A DNA stretch of 64,000 nucleotides from Falsiroseomonas sp050563535 (GTDB lineage: Bacteria; Pseudomonadota; Alphaproteobacteria; Acetobacterales; Acetobacteraceae), in assembly GCF_050563535.1 (NCBI RefSeq), contig NZ_JBNXUO010000023.1, positions 1 to 64,000 of the forward strand, in the 5' to 3' direction. Position 1 is the first letter of the stretch, and each line of letters begins with the position of its first letter. Under the pieces are notes generated by a model. It saw only the letters and a list, made by a program, of their open reading frames with translations, was not told the DNA's origin and did no database searches. The position numbers and the translations under genes are program-made. Below, one piece after another: positions 49,907 through 58,234 of this stretch.

Positions 49907-51127
49907 TCAGCCGCGGTCATGCTCCGCCGGCGCCGCCTCGGCCCGCGCATCGCGCAGCATCGCGACGCCGATCAGCAGGGAGGGAACCGAACAGGCGACG
50001 AAGCCCGCGCCGTGGCTGCCCGTTAGGCCGAGCGTCAGCGCGTAGAGCAACGGCAGGCCGAGCCCGCCGATCTGGCCGAAGGACAGCACGCCGCCGGTCG
50101 CCGCGCCGCGCCGGTCCGGCGGCGCCAGGCGCGCGGCCTCGGCCAGCAGCACGCCGTTCCAGGACAGCGCCGTCATGCTGAGGCAGGCGGCCAGCACCCA
50201 CAGCACCGGCGTCGGCGAGATCGAGCCGACGACGCCGAGCAGCGCGGCGCCCACCGCCATGCCGATCGACAGCGACGCGATCAGGACCCCCGGCGGGACC
50301 AGCACGCTGCCGACCCAGCCCCAGAAGACCCGCCCCGGCACCGCGATCAGCGACGCCATCGAGAAGACGAAGCCAGCCGTCGCCAGCCCATGCCCCAGTG
50401 CCGTCAGGTAGACGACGAAATAGGCGATGAAGACCGATTGCAGCCCGTTGCAGGCGAAGCAGGCCAGCGACAGGCGCCGCAACTCCCGCCCGCGCGTCAC
50501 GGCCAGCAGGGTGGTGCGGAAATCCGACAGGCGGATCGGATGGGTGGGCACGCGGTCCGCATCGAATTCCCGCCGCAGCGGCTGGAGCGCGAGGGCGAGG
50601 GCGGCGCAGGCAGCGGCCGTGGCCAGCATCGCGCCCCGCCAGCCCCACCACTGCGTCAGCAGCGGGCCAAGCAGCCCGGCCAGCAGCAGCGCCACCGGCA
50701 CCGCGGTCTGCTTCAGCGAGAAGACGAGCGGCGCGTAGCGCGGCGGCGAATAGCGGCCGAGCAGGTGGGAACTCGCCGGGGTGGACACCGCGCCGCCGCC
50801 GCCGCCGATGATCGCGGACAGCGCGAACAGCCAGAGCGGACCGGCCACCGCCGCCACCGAGGCCACGGCCAGCATCGCCAGCGCCGCCTGGCTCAGCCGC
50901 ATCGCGCCGTGGCGGAGGATGAACCCGCCGCAGCCCAGCTGGAACACCAGCGACGCCGCCGCCCCGATCGCGACATAGATGCCGAGCCAGGCGGGGTCGA
51001 GCCGCAGATCGTCCAGGATCGCCGGCGCGATGACGGAAGGCAGGTTCCGCCCCACCGTGGCCACCGTCTGCTGCAGGAACATCGCGCCGAGGACGAGAAG
51101 GAGCAGGTTGGCCGTCTTGCTTCGCAT
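49907..51127 (-). CDS. MFS transporter
   Basis: A 406-residue major facilitator with 12 predicted membrane segments. A-T-V-G-R-N-L-P-S-V-I-A near the start, the loop F-I-L-R-H-G-A-M-R-L between helices 2 and 3 (a degenerate G-x-x-x-D-R-x-G motif), and F-S-L-K-Q-T-A-V-P-V-A in helix 5 are seen. The start is placed at the ATG that opens the first helix; the open frame continues upstream. It is likely co-transcribed with the Bug gene and read divergently from the dehydratase-like gene, suggesting a sugar-acid substrate. Confidence 0.85.
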   Translation of the reverse strand: MRSKTANLLLLVLGAMFLQQTVATVGRNLPSVIAPAILDDLRLDPAWLGIYVAIGAAASLVFQLGCGGFILRHGAMRLSQAALAMLAVASVAAVAGPLWLFALSAIIGGGGGAVSTPASSHLLGRYSPPRYAPLVFSLKQTAVPVALLLAGLLGPLLTQWWGWRGAMLATAAACAALALALQPLRREFDADRVPTHPIRLSDFRTTLLAVTRGRELRRLSLACFACNGLQSVFIAYFVVYLTALGHGLATAGFVFSMASLIAVPGRVFWGWVGSVLVPPGVLIASLSIGMAVGAALLGVVGSISPTPVLWVLAACLSMTALSWNGVLLAEAARLAPPDRRGAATGGVLSFGQIGGLGLPLLYALTLGLTGSHGAGFVACSVPSLLIGVAMLRDARAEAAPAEHDRG

Positions 51128-51282
51128 CCCGCCCCTTTCCAGGCCCGCCGGATCGCGCCCGCGGCGCCGGCCGGCCCAGCATAGGGCCTGGCTGCCGCCG
51201 GCGGAAACGCCCGGCCGGGGGGCTGGCCCGGACCGGCCCCGTCGGGGCAAAGTCCCGCGGTGACGCCAGGGGGAAGGGCCCG

Positions 51283-52830
51283 ATGATCGATCTTCACGCC
51301 AAGCAGATGAACGGGCCCGTCATCCGCCTGCACCCCGAGGACAACGTCGTCGTCGCCCGCGTCGACGTCGAGCCCGGCACCTCCATCCCCGGGGAGAACG
51401 TGGTGGCCCGCCAGAAGGCGCCGGCCGGCTACAAGATCGCGACCCGGCACCTCCGCAAGGGCGACCCGGTGCTGAAATACCAGGTCACCATCGGCTTCGC
51501 GGCCGAGGACATGCCCGCGGGCACGATGCTGCACGGCCACAACATCGAGTTCCGCGAATTCGACCGCGACCCCGCCATCGGCCGCGACTACCGCCCGGTC
51601 GATCCCATCCCCGACGCGCAACGCAAGACCTTCCAGGGCTTCGTCCGCGCCGATGGCCGCGTCGGCACGCGCAACACCATCGCGGTGGTCTCCACCGTCA
51701 ACTGCTCCGCCACCGTGGCGCATGCGGTGGCGGACTGGTTCACGCCGGAACGGCTGGCCGAATGGCCGAACGTGGACGGCGTCGCGGCCTTCACCCATTC
51801 CACCGGCTGCGGGATGGAATTGTCGGGCGAGCCGATGCAGCTGCTGCGCCGCACCCTCGGCGGCTACATGCGCCATGCCAATGTGGCGGGCGTGCTGGTG
51901 GTGGGCCTCGGCTGCGAGCGCAACCAGATTGCCGGCCTGCTGGCCGAACAGGGCCTCTCGCCCGGCCCGCTGCTGCGGACCATGGTGATGCAGGAGGTCG
52001 GCGGCACGAAGAAGTCCATCGAGGCCGGCATCGCCGCCGTGAGGGAGATGCTGCCCGAGGCCAACCGCGCGACGCGCAGCACCGTCCCGGCTTCGCATCT
52101 CTGCGTCGGGCTGCAATGCGGGGGCTCGGACGGCTTCTCCTCCATCACCGCCAACCCCGCGCTGGGTGCGGCGATCGACCTGCTGGCGCGCCACGGCGGC
52201 ACCGGCATCCTGTCCGAGACGCCGGAAATCTACGGCGTGGAGCACACGCTGACGCGCCGCGCCGCCAGCCGCGAGATCGGCGAGAAGCTGCTGGAGCGCA
52301 TCCGCTGGTGGAAGGATGTCTACGCCGCGGGTCGCGACACGCAGATCAACGGCGTGGTCAGCCCGGGCAACCAGGCCGGCGGGCTCGCCAACATCCTCGA
52401 GAAGTCGCTCGGCGCGATGATGAAGGGCGGCACCGGGCCGCTGATGGGCGTCTACCGCTATGCCGAGCCGGTGACGGCGAAGGGCTTCGTGTTCATGGAC
52501 ACGCCGGGCTTCGACCCGGTCTCGGCCACCGGCCAGGTCGCGGGGGGCGCGAACATGATCGCCTTCACCACCGGCCGCGGCAGCATGTACGGGGCGAAGC
52601 CCGTGCCCTCCATCAAGCTGGCCACCAACACGCCGATGTACCGCCGCCTGATGGACGACATGGACATCAACTGCGGCGAGATCCTGGACGGCACCGCGAC
52701 CCTGGCGGAGATGGGGGAGAGGATCCTGGACCTGATGCTGCGCGTGGCGTCGGGGGAGCGGACGAAGAGCGAGGAACTCGGCCTCGGCAAGCACGAATTC
52801 GCGCCCTGGCAGATCGGCATCACGGGATGA
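51283..52830 (+). CDS. UxaA/GarD family dehydratase (altronate or galactarate dehydratase-like)
   Basis: A 515-residue lyase. Residues about 1–105 are the SAF-type domain (V-I-R-L-H-P-E-D-N-V-V-V-A, G-T-x-I-P). Residues about 115–515 are the catalytic part with G-R-V-G-T-R-N-T-I-A-V, V-N-C-S-A-T-V-A, T-H-S-T-G-C-G-M, L-G-C-E-R-N and L-Q-C-G-G-S-D-G. These cysteines and histidines fit the iron-dependent dehydration of sugar acids. The full two-domain form is kept. Ribosome site GGGGGAAGG. The exact aldarate or aldonate is not clear from sequence. Confidence 0.88.
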   Translation: MIDLHAKQMNGPVIRLHPEDNVVVARVDVEPGTSIPGENVVARQKAPAGYKIATRHLRKGDPVLKYQVTIGFAAEDMPAGTMLHGHNIEFREFDRDPAIGRDYRPVDPIPDAQRKTFQGFVRADGRVGTRNTIAVVSTVNCSATVAHAVADWFTPERLAEWPNVDGVAAFTHSTGCGMELSGEPMQLLRRTLGGYMRHANVAGVLVVGLGCERNQIAGLLAEQGLSPGPLLRTMVMQEVGGTKKSIEAGIAAVREMLPEANRATRSTVPASHLCVGLQCGGSDGFSSITANPALGAAIDLLARHGGTGILSETPEIYGVEHTLTRRAASREIGEKLLERIRWWKDVYAAGRDTQINGVVSPGNQAGGLANILEKSLGAMMKGGTGPLMGVYRYAEPVTAKGFVFMDTPGFDPVSATGQVAGGANMIAFTTGRGSMYGAKPVPSIKLATNTPMYRRLMDDMDINCGEILDGTATLAEMGERILDLMLRVASGERTKSEELGLGKHEFAPWQIGITG

Positions 52831-52840
52831 GGCGGATGCG

Positions 52841-52854
52841 TTGACGCGCATCAA
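52841..52854. promoter_or_regulatory. Fnr/FixK-type box before a small membrane protein gene
   Basis: TTGACGCGCATCAA matches the Fnr/FixK consensus TTGAT-N4-ATCAA at nine of ten fixed positions. It lies 75 bases before the start codon at 52929, suitable for activation of that gene. Confidence 0.6.
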
Positions 52855-52928
52855 GGACGGCGCCGCCCGGCCCCGCCACCCTGCGCCGGCGGGACGAACC
52901 GCGGGCCGGTGACGGAGGAGGGGCGGCG

Positions 52929-53249
52929 ATGAGGCGGACCTGGCGGCGCATTCCCATCGCGGTGCGCTTCTTCGTCATCCATGCGCTGGTCGGCTTCGGG
53001 CTGGGGACGCTGCTGACGGCGGCGCTGGTCTGGGCCGATCCCGGCGGGGCGGCCACCATCATCTGCCGCGCGCCCGGCCATCCCGGCCCGCTGCTGCTGC
53101 TGTGGTTCTTCCTGTCCCTGACGCTCGGCGGGGTGCAGAGCGCGGCGGCGGTGATGCTGCTGGGCTATCCCGACCCGCCGAAGGACCCGCCCCGCGGCAC
53201 CCGCGCGCCCGTCACGCCCCTGCCGGCGCAGGCCTCCCAGCGCGGCTGA
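52929..53249 (+). CDS. small hypothetical membrane protein with an upstream Fnr-type box
   Basis: A 106-residue protein with two membrane segments (about 11–30 and 52–77) and a Pro/Arg-rich tail after D-P-P-K-D-P-P. Strong ribosome site GGAGGAGGGG. No family is recognised. A near-perfect Fnr/FixK box 75 bases upstream suggests expression at low oxygen, as does the neighbourhood of FixL/FixJ-like and nitrate genes. Its last 38 bases overlap the convergent YgjV-like gene. Confidence 0.65.
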   Translation: MRRTWRRIPIAVRFFVIHALVGFGLGTLLTAALVWADPGGAATIICRAPGHPGPLLLLWFFLSLTLGGVQSAAAVMLLGYPDPPKDPPRGTRAPVTPLPAQASQRG

Positions 53250-53787
53250 CCACCCGCCGCGCCCGGCGGTCGCGCAGGAAGCCGAGCGCCAGCGCCGTCA
53301 GCGACAGGGTGTCGGAACCCAGGCCGAAGACGGACCCGACCATCAGGTTGTGCGCCGTCCAGAACAGCACCGACACCATGAAGCACAGGCGCAGCCGCTG
53401 CGTGTCCGTCTGCAGCCGCCCGACCGCGCCCCCAAGCTGCCCCGCCAGCGACAGCGCCGAGGGCAGGCCCGTCCAGGTCAGCGCCGTCGCGCCCGCCGCG
53501 GCCACGGCCGTGAGGCCGACGACGCCGATGCGCAGCGCCCGCCCCCGCAGCGCCACCACGGCGATGCCCTGCGCGACCCCCGCCATGCACATCGCCGCCG
53601 CCGTCGGCGCGCCGAGCAGCAGGTAGTGCAGCGCGAACAGCAGAGAGCACAGCACCTGCACCGACAGGATCGCCCGCCGCTGCCGCAGCAACGGCCAGGT
53701 GCAGGCCGAGCCGAGCGCCATCAGGCCGGCGATGCTGGCCGGCTGCGCAAGGTCGGGCAGCCAGGGGAGGAGGGAGGGAAGGGACAC
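53212..53787 (-). CDS. YgjV family inner membrane protein
   Basis: A 191-residue protein with about six hydrophobic segments, fitting the YgjV (Imp-YgjV) family: Q-R-R-A-I-L-S-V-Q-V-L-C-S-L-L-F-A-L-H-Y early on, then R-L-Q-T-D-T-Q-R-L-R-L-C-F, and late W-T-A-H-N-L-M-V-G-S-V-F-G. The GTG at 53787 is chosen; a longer frame from ATG 53883 would add an uncharged Pro-rich leader and would start inside a palindrome. Function of the family is unknown. Confidence 0.7.
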   Translation of the reverse strand: MSLPSLLPWLPDLAQPASIAGLMALGSACTWPLLRQRRAILSVQVLCSLLFALHYLLLGAPTAAAMCMAGVAQGIAVVALRGRALRIGVVGLTAVAAAGATALTWTGLPSALSLAGQLGGAVGRLQTDTQRLRLCFMVSVLFWTAHNLMVGSVFGLGSDTLSLTALALGFLRDRRARRVVSRAGRPAPAGA

Positions 53788-53875
53788 GCGGGGCTCCGCC
53801 GGCCCCGCCTCGGGGCGCGGGCACGCAGGGGTTGGGAAGGCACCGTCACTATGCGGCGCGGTCGTTCTTCGCAGT

Positions 53876-53898
53876 TGCAGCATGACTGCATGGCTGCA
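53876..53898. promoter_or_regulatory. palindrome between the YgjV-like and histidine kinase genes
   Basis: TGCAGC-N11-GCTGCA, with CATG motifs inside both halves. It lies in the divergent gap upstream of the sensor kinase gene and could be an operator for either side. No known regulator is assigned. Confidence 0.35.
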
Positions 53899-54064
53899 TC
53901 GCCGGCCCGACCGATACCGCCAGGGCCGCCAAGCTGCATCGTTTCATGGGACCGCAACCTGGGCGGGAAACGCCTTGCTTCCGCTGCGGCGGCCATGGTA
54001 GCGGCGCCGCGTCGGGGCGTGCGTCGCGATGGAGTGACGCGGGTGTCCTTCCGGGACCGGGTGG

Positions 54065-56275
54065 ATGCAGCTGACCATGGCGCAGGACGGGCCGGTCTCC
54101 GGCAAGGCCGGGGGGGTGGCGGGGGGCCGCAGGCCGCCGCGGCTGCGAAGCTACCTGTTCGGGCTGCTCGCGCTGGTCATCGTGCCCATCGCGGGGGCGT
54201 CCGCGGTGGCGGTCTGGCAGACGGCCTCGGCCTATCGCGACCTGTTCCACACCCGTCTGAAGGACACCGCCGCCGCGCTGTCCCTCGCGCTCGACAGCGA
54301 GGTCGAGCGCATCCGGCCGATGATCGACCTGCTCGCGACCTCGCCCCTGCTGGACGAACCGCAGGATCTGCAGGAGACCTACCAACGGGCCCATCGCCTG
54401 GGGGAGGCGCTGGGCAGCCGTGTGTGGCTGCGCGGGCCGGGGCCGGAGTACCGGCCGCTGTTCAACACAGCCCTGCCCTGGGGCACGGCGCTGGACGCCA
54501 CCGTCTCGCCGCAGGTGGTCGCAGGGTTGCGGCGCGCCGCCTGGCAGGGCCGGGCGGTGGCGGGGGACCTCGCGACCACGCCGCTCGGCCCCGCCATCGC
54601 GCTGATCGCGCCGGTGCGCCGCGAGGGGCGGGACCTCGGCTATATCGGCGCCAGCATCCCGATCGAGCGGCTGGCTGCCGTGCTGGCCACGGAAGGTCTC
54701 GCCGCGCCGGCCTTCGCCACGCTGACCGACGGGAATTTCCGGGTGATCGCCCGGTCCCACGACCACAGCGCCTTCGTCGGGCGCGACGTGCCCTCCTGGT
54801 ACCGCGACGCGATCGAGGAACGGGATTCCGGCATCCTGCGCGGCCCGGCTATCGAGGGCCGGCTGATGGTCTTCGCCTTCGCCCGCCTGCCGCATGCGCC
54901 CGGCTGGACCGTCGTCGTGGCGGAGCCGGAATCGGTCTTCCTGCGGGATTTCGCGGCGCCGATCCTGGGTGTCGGCGCGGCCGTCGCCTTCGCCGTCGCG
55001 CTCTCCATCGCCGGGGGCAGCCTGCTCTCCGCCGGCCTGCTGCGCGCGGCGCGCGCCGCCCGCAGCGAGGCCACGACGGCCGGACCCCTGGCCAGGGCAG
55101 GCCGCATCCGCGTGGCGGAGTTCGAGGAGATGGCCGCCGCCCATGCCCGGACCGAGGCCGAACGCGCGCGCCAGGCAGATGCCGCGGCGCGGGAACGCGC
55201 GCTGCTGGTCGCCGTGGTCGAGGGCACGGGGGAGGCGGTCTGGATCCTCGATGCCGCGGGGGCCTTCGTGCTGCTGAACGGCGCCGCCCGCGCCCTGCTG
55301 GGCGAGGCGGGGGAGTCCGCCTTCCGCGACGCCATCGCCGCCCCCACCGCGCGGGTCGCGCAGGCTGGGGGCAGCGAACTGGTGGAGGTCGCGCTCGCCT
55401 CCGCGGCGGCGCCGACGCGCAGCTTCCTTGTCCACCTCGCCACCTGGAACGACGCCGATGGCCGCATCCTCGGCACCGTCGGCACGGCGCGGGACGTCAC
55501 GGCGCTGCGCGGCAGCGAGGCGCGGCTGCACGCCGCGGAGCAGGACATCCAGCACCTGGCCCGTCGCATCACGAGCGAGGCGATGGCCAATGGCCTGGCG
55601 CATGAGCTGAGCCAGCCCCTTGCCGCCGCCGGCGCCTTCCTGGGCGGCGCGCTGAACCTGATCGCGCCGGACCATCCGGACCCGCGCGTGGCGCGCGCGC
55701 GCGGCGCGCTGGAGAAGCTGTCGGCGCAGCTGCACCGCGCGGGCGACATCATCTCCCAGCTGCGCCGCTTCGTCAGCCGCGTGCAGGACGAGGCGCAGAG
55801 CCTGCCGCCCGGCGAGGTGGTGCGCGAAGCCGTGGCCTTCGCCGAGGCCGGGCTGCGCGCCGCGCATCCGGTCTCGGTGGAGGTCGCGGTGCAGCCGGGG
55901 CTGCCGGTGCTGGTGCTGCGCCGCGTGGCGGTGCAGCAGGTGGTGGTCAACCTGGTGCGCAACGCGATCGAGGCGGTGGCCTCCCTCCCACCCCACCCGG
56001 ACCGGCGGGTTCGCGTGGCGGTGCGGGCCGGCGCGACGCCGGCCGAGGTGGAGGTGGAGGTGGCCGATGACGGCCCGGGCCTGCCGGCCGAGGTCGCGCG
56101 GCAGCTGTTCCAGCCCTTCCTCTCCACCAAGCCGGACGGCATGGGCTTCGGCCTGTCGATCTGCCGCACCATCGTGGAAGCGCATGGCGGCCGCATCGCC
56201 GCCGCGCCCGGCCCGCGCGGCGGCACCGTCTTCACCTTCACCCTGCACGACATGGACAGCCTGGAGACCGACTGA
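54065..56275 (+). CDS. sensor histidine kinase (FixL-like)
   Basis: A 736-residue membrane kinase. Membrane helix 1 at about 30–52, a large periplasmic Cache-like sensor region (about 53–298), helix 2 at about 299–322, a linker coiled coil, a PAS domain (about 380–480), then the kinase core: H513 in A-H-E-L-S-Q-P-L, N633 in R-N-A-I-E-A, D-D-G-P-G-L and G-M-G-F-G-L-S-I-C. The H-E-L-x-Q-P-L box and downstream LuxR-type regulator are typical of FixL/FixJ-like pairs. No haem histidine can be pointed to in the PAS domain, so oxygen sensing is not shown. Overlaps the regulator gene by one base. Confidence 0.87.
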   Translation: MQLTMAQDGPVSGKAGGVAGGRRPPRLRSYLFGLLALVIVPIAGASAVAVWQTASAYRDLFHTRLKDTAAALSLALDSEVERIRPMIDLLATSPLLDEPQDLQETYQRAHRLGEALGSRVWLRGPGPEYRPLFNTALPWGTALDATVSPQVVAGLRRAAWQGRAVAGDLATTPLGPAIALIAPVRREGRDLGYIGASIPIERLAAVLATEGLAAPAFATLTDGNFRVIARSHDHSAFVGRDVPSWYRDAIEERDSGILRGPAIEGRLMVFAFARLPHAPGWTVVVAEPESVFLRDFAAPILGVGAAVAFAVALSIAGGSLLSAGLLRAARAARSEATTAGPLARAGRIRVAEFEEMAAAHARTEAERARQADAAARERALLVAVVEGTGEAVWILDAAGAFVLLNGAARALLGEAGESAFRDAIAAPTARVAQAGGSELVEVALASAAAPTRSFLVHLATWNDADGRILGTVGTARDVTALRGSEARLHAAEQDIQHLARRITSEAMANGLAHELSQPLAAAGAFLGGALNLIAPDHPDPRVARARGALEKLSAQLHRAGDIISQLRRFVSRVQDEAQSLPPGEVVREAVAFAEAGLRAAHPVSVEVAVQPGLPVLVLRRVAVQQVVVNLVRNAIEAVASLPPHPDRRVRVAVRAGATPAEVEVEVADDGPGLPAEVARQLFQPFLSTKPDGMGFGLSICRTIVEAHGGRIAAAPGPRGGTVFTFTLHDMDSLETD

Positions 56276-56907
56276 TGCCCGCCGACCCGTCGCCCGCCGT
56301 CGTCGCCATCGTCGACGACGATGCCAGCCTGCGGGAAGGGCTGGACCTGCTGCTCGGCACCCGCGGCTATGCCGTGGAGACCTTCGCCAGCGCGGAGGAG
56401 TTCCTGGCGCGGCCCGGCGGGGCGGATCCGGCCTGCCTCGTCGCCGATGTGCGGCTGGGCCCCGGGATGGACGGCGTCGCGCTGGTCGCGGCGCTGCGGG
56501 CGCGCGGCGGGCGGCTGCCGGTCATCATGCTGACCGGGCATGCGGATGTGGACCTGGCGGTGCGCGCCATGCGGGCGGGCGCCTTCGACTTCCTGGAGAA
56601 GCCGTTCGAGACGGAGCGCCTGCTGGCGGCGGTGGCGGAAGGCATCGCGCAGGCGCCCGCCGCGGCGCGGCCCGACGCGGCGGAAGCCGCCCGCGCGCGG
56701 GTGGCCGCGCTGACCCCGCGGGAGCAGCAGGTGCTCGCCTCCCTCGTCGGCGGCAACGCCAACAAGAACGTCGCCCATGCGCTGGGCATCAGCATGCGCA
56801 CCGTGGCGGCGCACCGCGCGGCGGTGATGGAGAAGCTCGGCGTGCGGTCCTTCGCGCAAGCGGTCCGCCTCGCGGTCTCAGCGGGACTCGTCGCCGAGGA
56901 GCCGTGA
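56275..56907 (+). CDS. FixJ-like response regulator (receiver + LuxR HTH)
   Basis: A 210-residue regulator. Receiver residues 1–125: acidic pair D14/D15, phospho-Asp58 in V-A-D-V-R-L, T in M-L-T-G-H-A and Lys in L-E-K-P-F. LuxR-type HTH about 142–200: L-T-P-R-E-Q-Q-V-L and G-I-S-M-R-T-V-A-A-H-R-A-A-V-M-E-K-L-G-V. The partner kinase gene overlaps by one base. By analogy with FixJ it would activate a fixK-type regulator or respiratory genes; the Crp/Fnr gene at 58235 is one possible target. Confidence 0.9.
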   Translation: MPADPSPAVVAIVDDDASLREGLDLLLGTRGYAVETFASAEEFLARPGGADPACLVADVRLGPGMDGVALVAALRARGGRLPVIMLTGHADVDLAVRAMRAGAFDFLEKPFETERLLAAVAEGIAQAPAAARPDAAEAARARVAALTPREQQVLASLVGGNANKNVAHALGISMRTVAAHRAAVMEKLGVRSFAQAVRLAVSAGLVAEEP

Positions 56908-56948
56908 CCGGGCAGGGCCGCGGCGGTCGTTGCCGCCCCCATTGACAT

Positions 56949-56964
56949 TTCATACAGGATGATG
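56949..56964 (+). promoter_or_regulatory. shared TCAT-N5-ATGA motif, copy 1
   Basis: TTCATACAGGATGATG, found again with two changes at 57585. Its core TCAT-N5-ATGA is symmetric. It lies 84 bases before the pseudo-receiver start codon. A TTGAC sequence immediately upstream could be a -35 element. Likely a regulator site common to both receiver genes. Confidence 0.45.
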
Positions 56965-56984
56965 TGCCGGCCCCCATCCGGCAC
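56964..56984 (+). terminator. hairpin after the FixJ-like gene
   Basis: GTGCCGG and CCGGCAC form a perfect 7-bp stem with a 7-base loop, directly after the shared motif. It could end the kinase–regulator transcript or be part of a leader for the next gene. Confidence 0.4.
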
Positions 56985-57047
56985 ACCGCGCTGACGGAGA
57001 GGCGGCGCGGACGGATCGCGTGATGCCCCGATGGGGAAGACCACGCG

Positions 57048-57524
57048 ATGACGATGACCATGCGGCCGGAGGATGACGGCCCCCCGGACGGGACCTGCCC
57101 GGACGCCCCGCGCCGCGGCAACTGCGCCGGGCGATGGGCGGGCAGCATCCTGCTCGTCGACAGCCATGACGACCTTGCCTGGGCCATCGCCGACACGCTC
57201 GCCGTGGACGGGCACGAGGTGGAGCGGGTCTGCACCGCGCGGGACGCGCTGGCGCTGCTGGAGGATGGCTGGCCCTGCCACATCCTGGTGGTGAATGCCG
57301 GCCCCCGCTGCCCGGGCGCCGAGCAGCTGGCGGCATCGGCGCCGTGGCGGCGCGCCGATCTCGGCGTGGTGGTGCTGGGCGACCCCCGGTCGAGGCGCTT
57401 CCCGCCGGGGTTGGCGCGGCGCGATGGCGGCCCCTTGCAGGTCATCCCCGGCCTGCTGACCGGCGATGTCCTGCGCCGGGCGGTGCGCGGGGTGATCGAG
57501 GCGATGACCCGCGATGTCGCGTGA
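57048..57524 (+). CDS. pseudo-receiver protein lacking the phospho-acceptor aspartate
   Basis: A 158-residue receiver-fold protein without an output domain. The first strand and acidic patch (I-L-L-V-D-S-H-D-D, about 34–42) are kept. The third strand reads C-H-I-L-V-V-N-A-G, with Asn where the phosphorylated Asp should be. The conserved Lys near the end is also not evident. Such pseudo-receivers act by binding, not phosphotransfer. It sits between a FixJ-like regulator and a normal single-domain receiver and shares an upstream motif with the latter. Confidence 0.65.
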   Translation: MTMTMRPEDDGPPDGTCPDAPRRGNCAGRWAGSILLVDSHDDLAWAIADTLAVDGHEVERVCTARDALALLEDGWPCHILVVNAGPRCPGAEQLAASAPWRRADLGVVVLGDPRSRRFPPGLARRDGGPLQVIPGLLTGDVLRRAVRGVIEAMTRDVA

Positions 57525-57584
57525 GTCCTGCGCGGGCCGGCGCCGGCACCTGCGGCCGCGCGTCGTCGGCACGCTGGTTGGTAC

Positions 57585-57600
57585 TTCATGCAGGATGACG
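57585..57600 (+). promoter_or_regulatory. shared TCAT-N5-ATGA motif, copy 2
   Basis: TTCATGCAGGATGACG, 14 of 16 bases identical to 56949–56964 and at a similar distance (81 bases) before the next start codon. No similar sequence was noticed before other genes in the window, though the search was by eye. Confidence 0.45.
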
Positions 57601-57680
57601 CAGGGACCGGGCGCGGGCAGGTTCCGCGCCGTGAGGTTTGGCAGCCGCCGCGAAGCGCGCGGCAGCAGGGGATCGGGCCG

Positions 57681-58172
57681 ATGAGCGTGCGGAAGGATGG
57701 CGTCGGGGACGGTGCGGGTGAAGCCCGCGCGGGGGCTGCGGACGGGTCCGGTCCCGCGCTGCCGGAAGGGCTGACCGTGCTGTTCGCCGAGGACGACCTG
57801 CACATCGCGGAAGCCGTGCAGGACTACCTGGAGGATTTCGGCTGCCGCGTGCTGCACGCCGCGGACGGGTTGATCGCGCTCGGCATGGTGCAGGCCGGAT
57901 GCAGCTTCGACGTGCTGTTGACCGATCTCTGCATGCCGCGGCTGGACGGCGAGAGGCTGATCCGCCGGGTCGCCACGCTGCGGCCGCGGACGCCGGTGGT
58001 GGTGTTGAGCGGCAGCCTGCCGCCGCGCGCGGCGACGCGGCTGCGCCCGCCGCCCGGGGCCGCCATCGCCCTGCTCGAGAAGCCGGCCCGCAGCGGAGAG
58101 ATCATGGCGGCGATCATGGCTGTGCTGCCGCGCCCTTTCCTGGCGGCGCCGACGGAGCTGGCGGCGATGTGA
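57681..58172 (+). CDS. single-domain response regulator
   Basis: A 163-residue receiver. V-L-F-A-E-D-D-L-H (acidic pair), phospho-Asp in L-L-T-D-L-C-M-P, Ser in V-L-S-G-S and Lys in L-L-E-K-P are all present. No DNA-binding or enzyme domain follows. The first 30 residues are Gly/Ala-rich. ATG at 57681 is chosen after AGGGGAT; an ATG at 57588 would fall inside the shared motif. It may act as a phosphate sink or be an intermediate for the FixL-like kinase. Confidence 0.78.
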   Translation: MSVRKDGVGDGAGEARAGAADGSGPALPEGLTVLFAEDDLHIAEAVQDYLEDFGCRVLHAADGLIALGMVQAGCSFDVLLTDLCMPRLDGERLIRRVATLRPRTPVVVLSGSLPPRAATRLRPPPGAAIALLEKPARSGEIMAAIMAVLPRPFLAAPTELAAM

Positions 58173-58234
58173 GCCGGCAACCCGGCACGGGGCGCCGCAG
58201 GCCGCGGCGCGCGCGCTGAGCCGGCGCGCCGCGC

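Noticed and set aside
56942..56950. TTGACA-type -35 element as a defined promoter for the pseudo-receiver gene
   Set aside because: No acceptable -10 hexamer at 16–18 bases; kept only as a remark with the shared motif.
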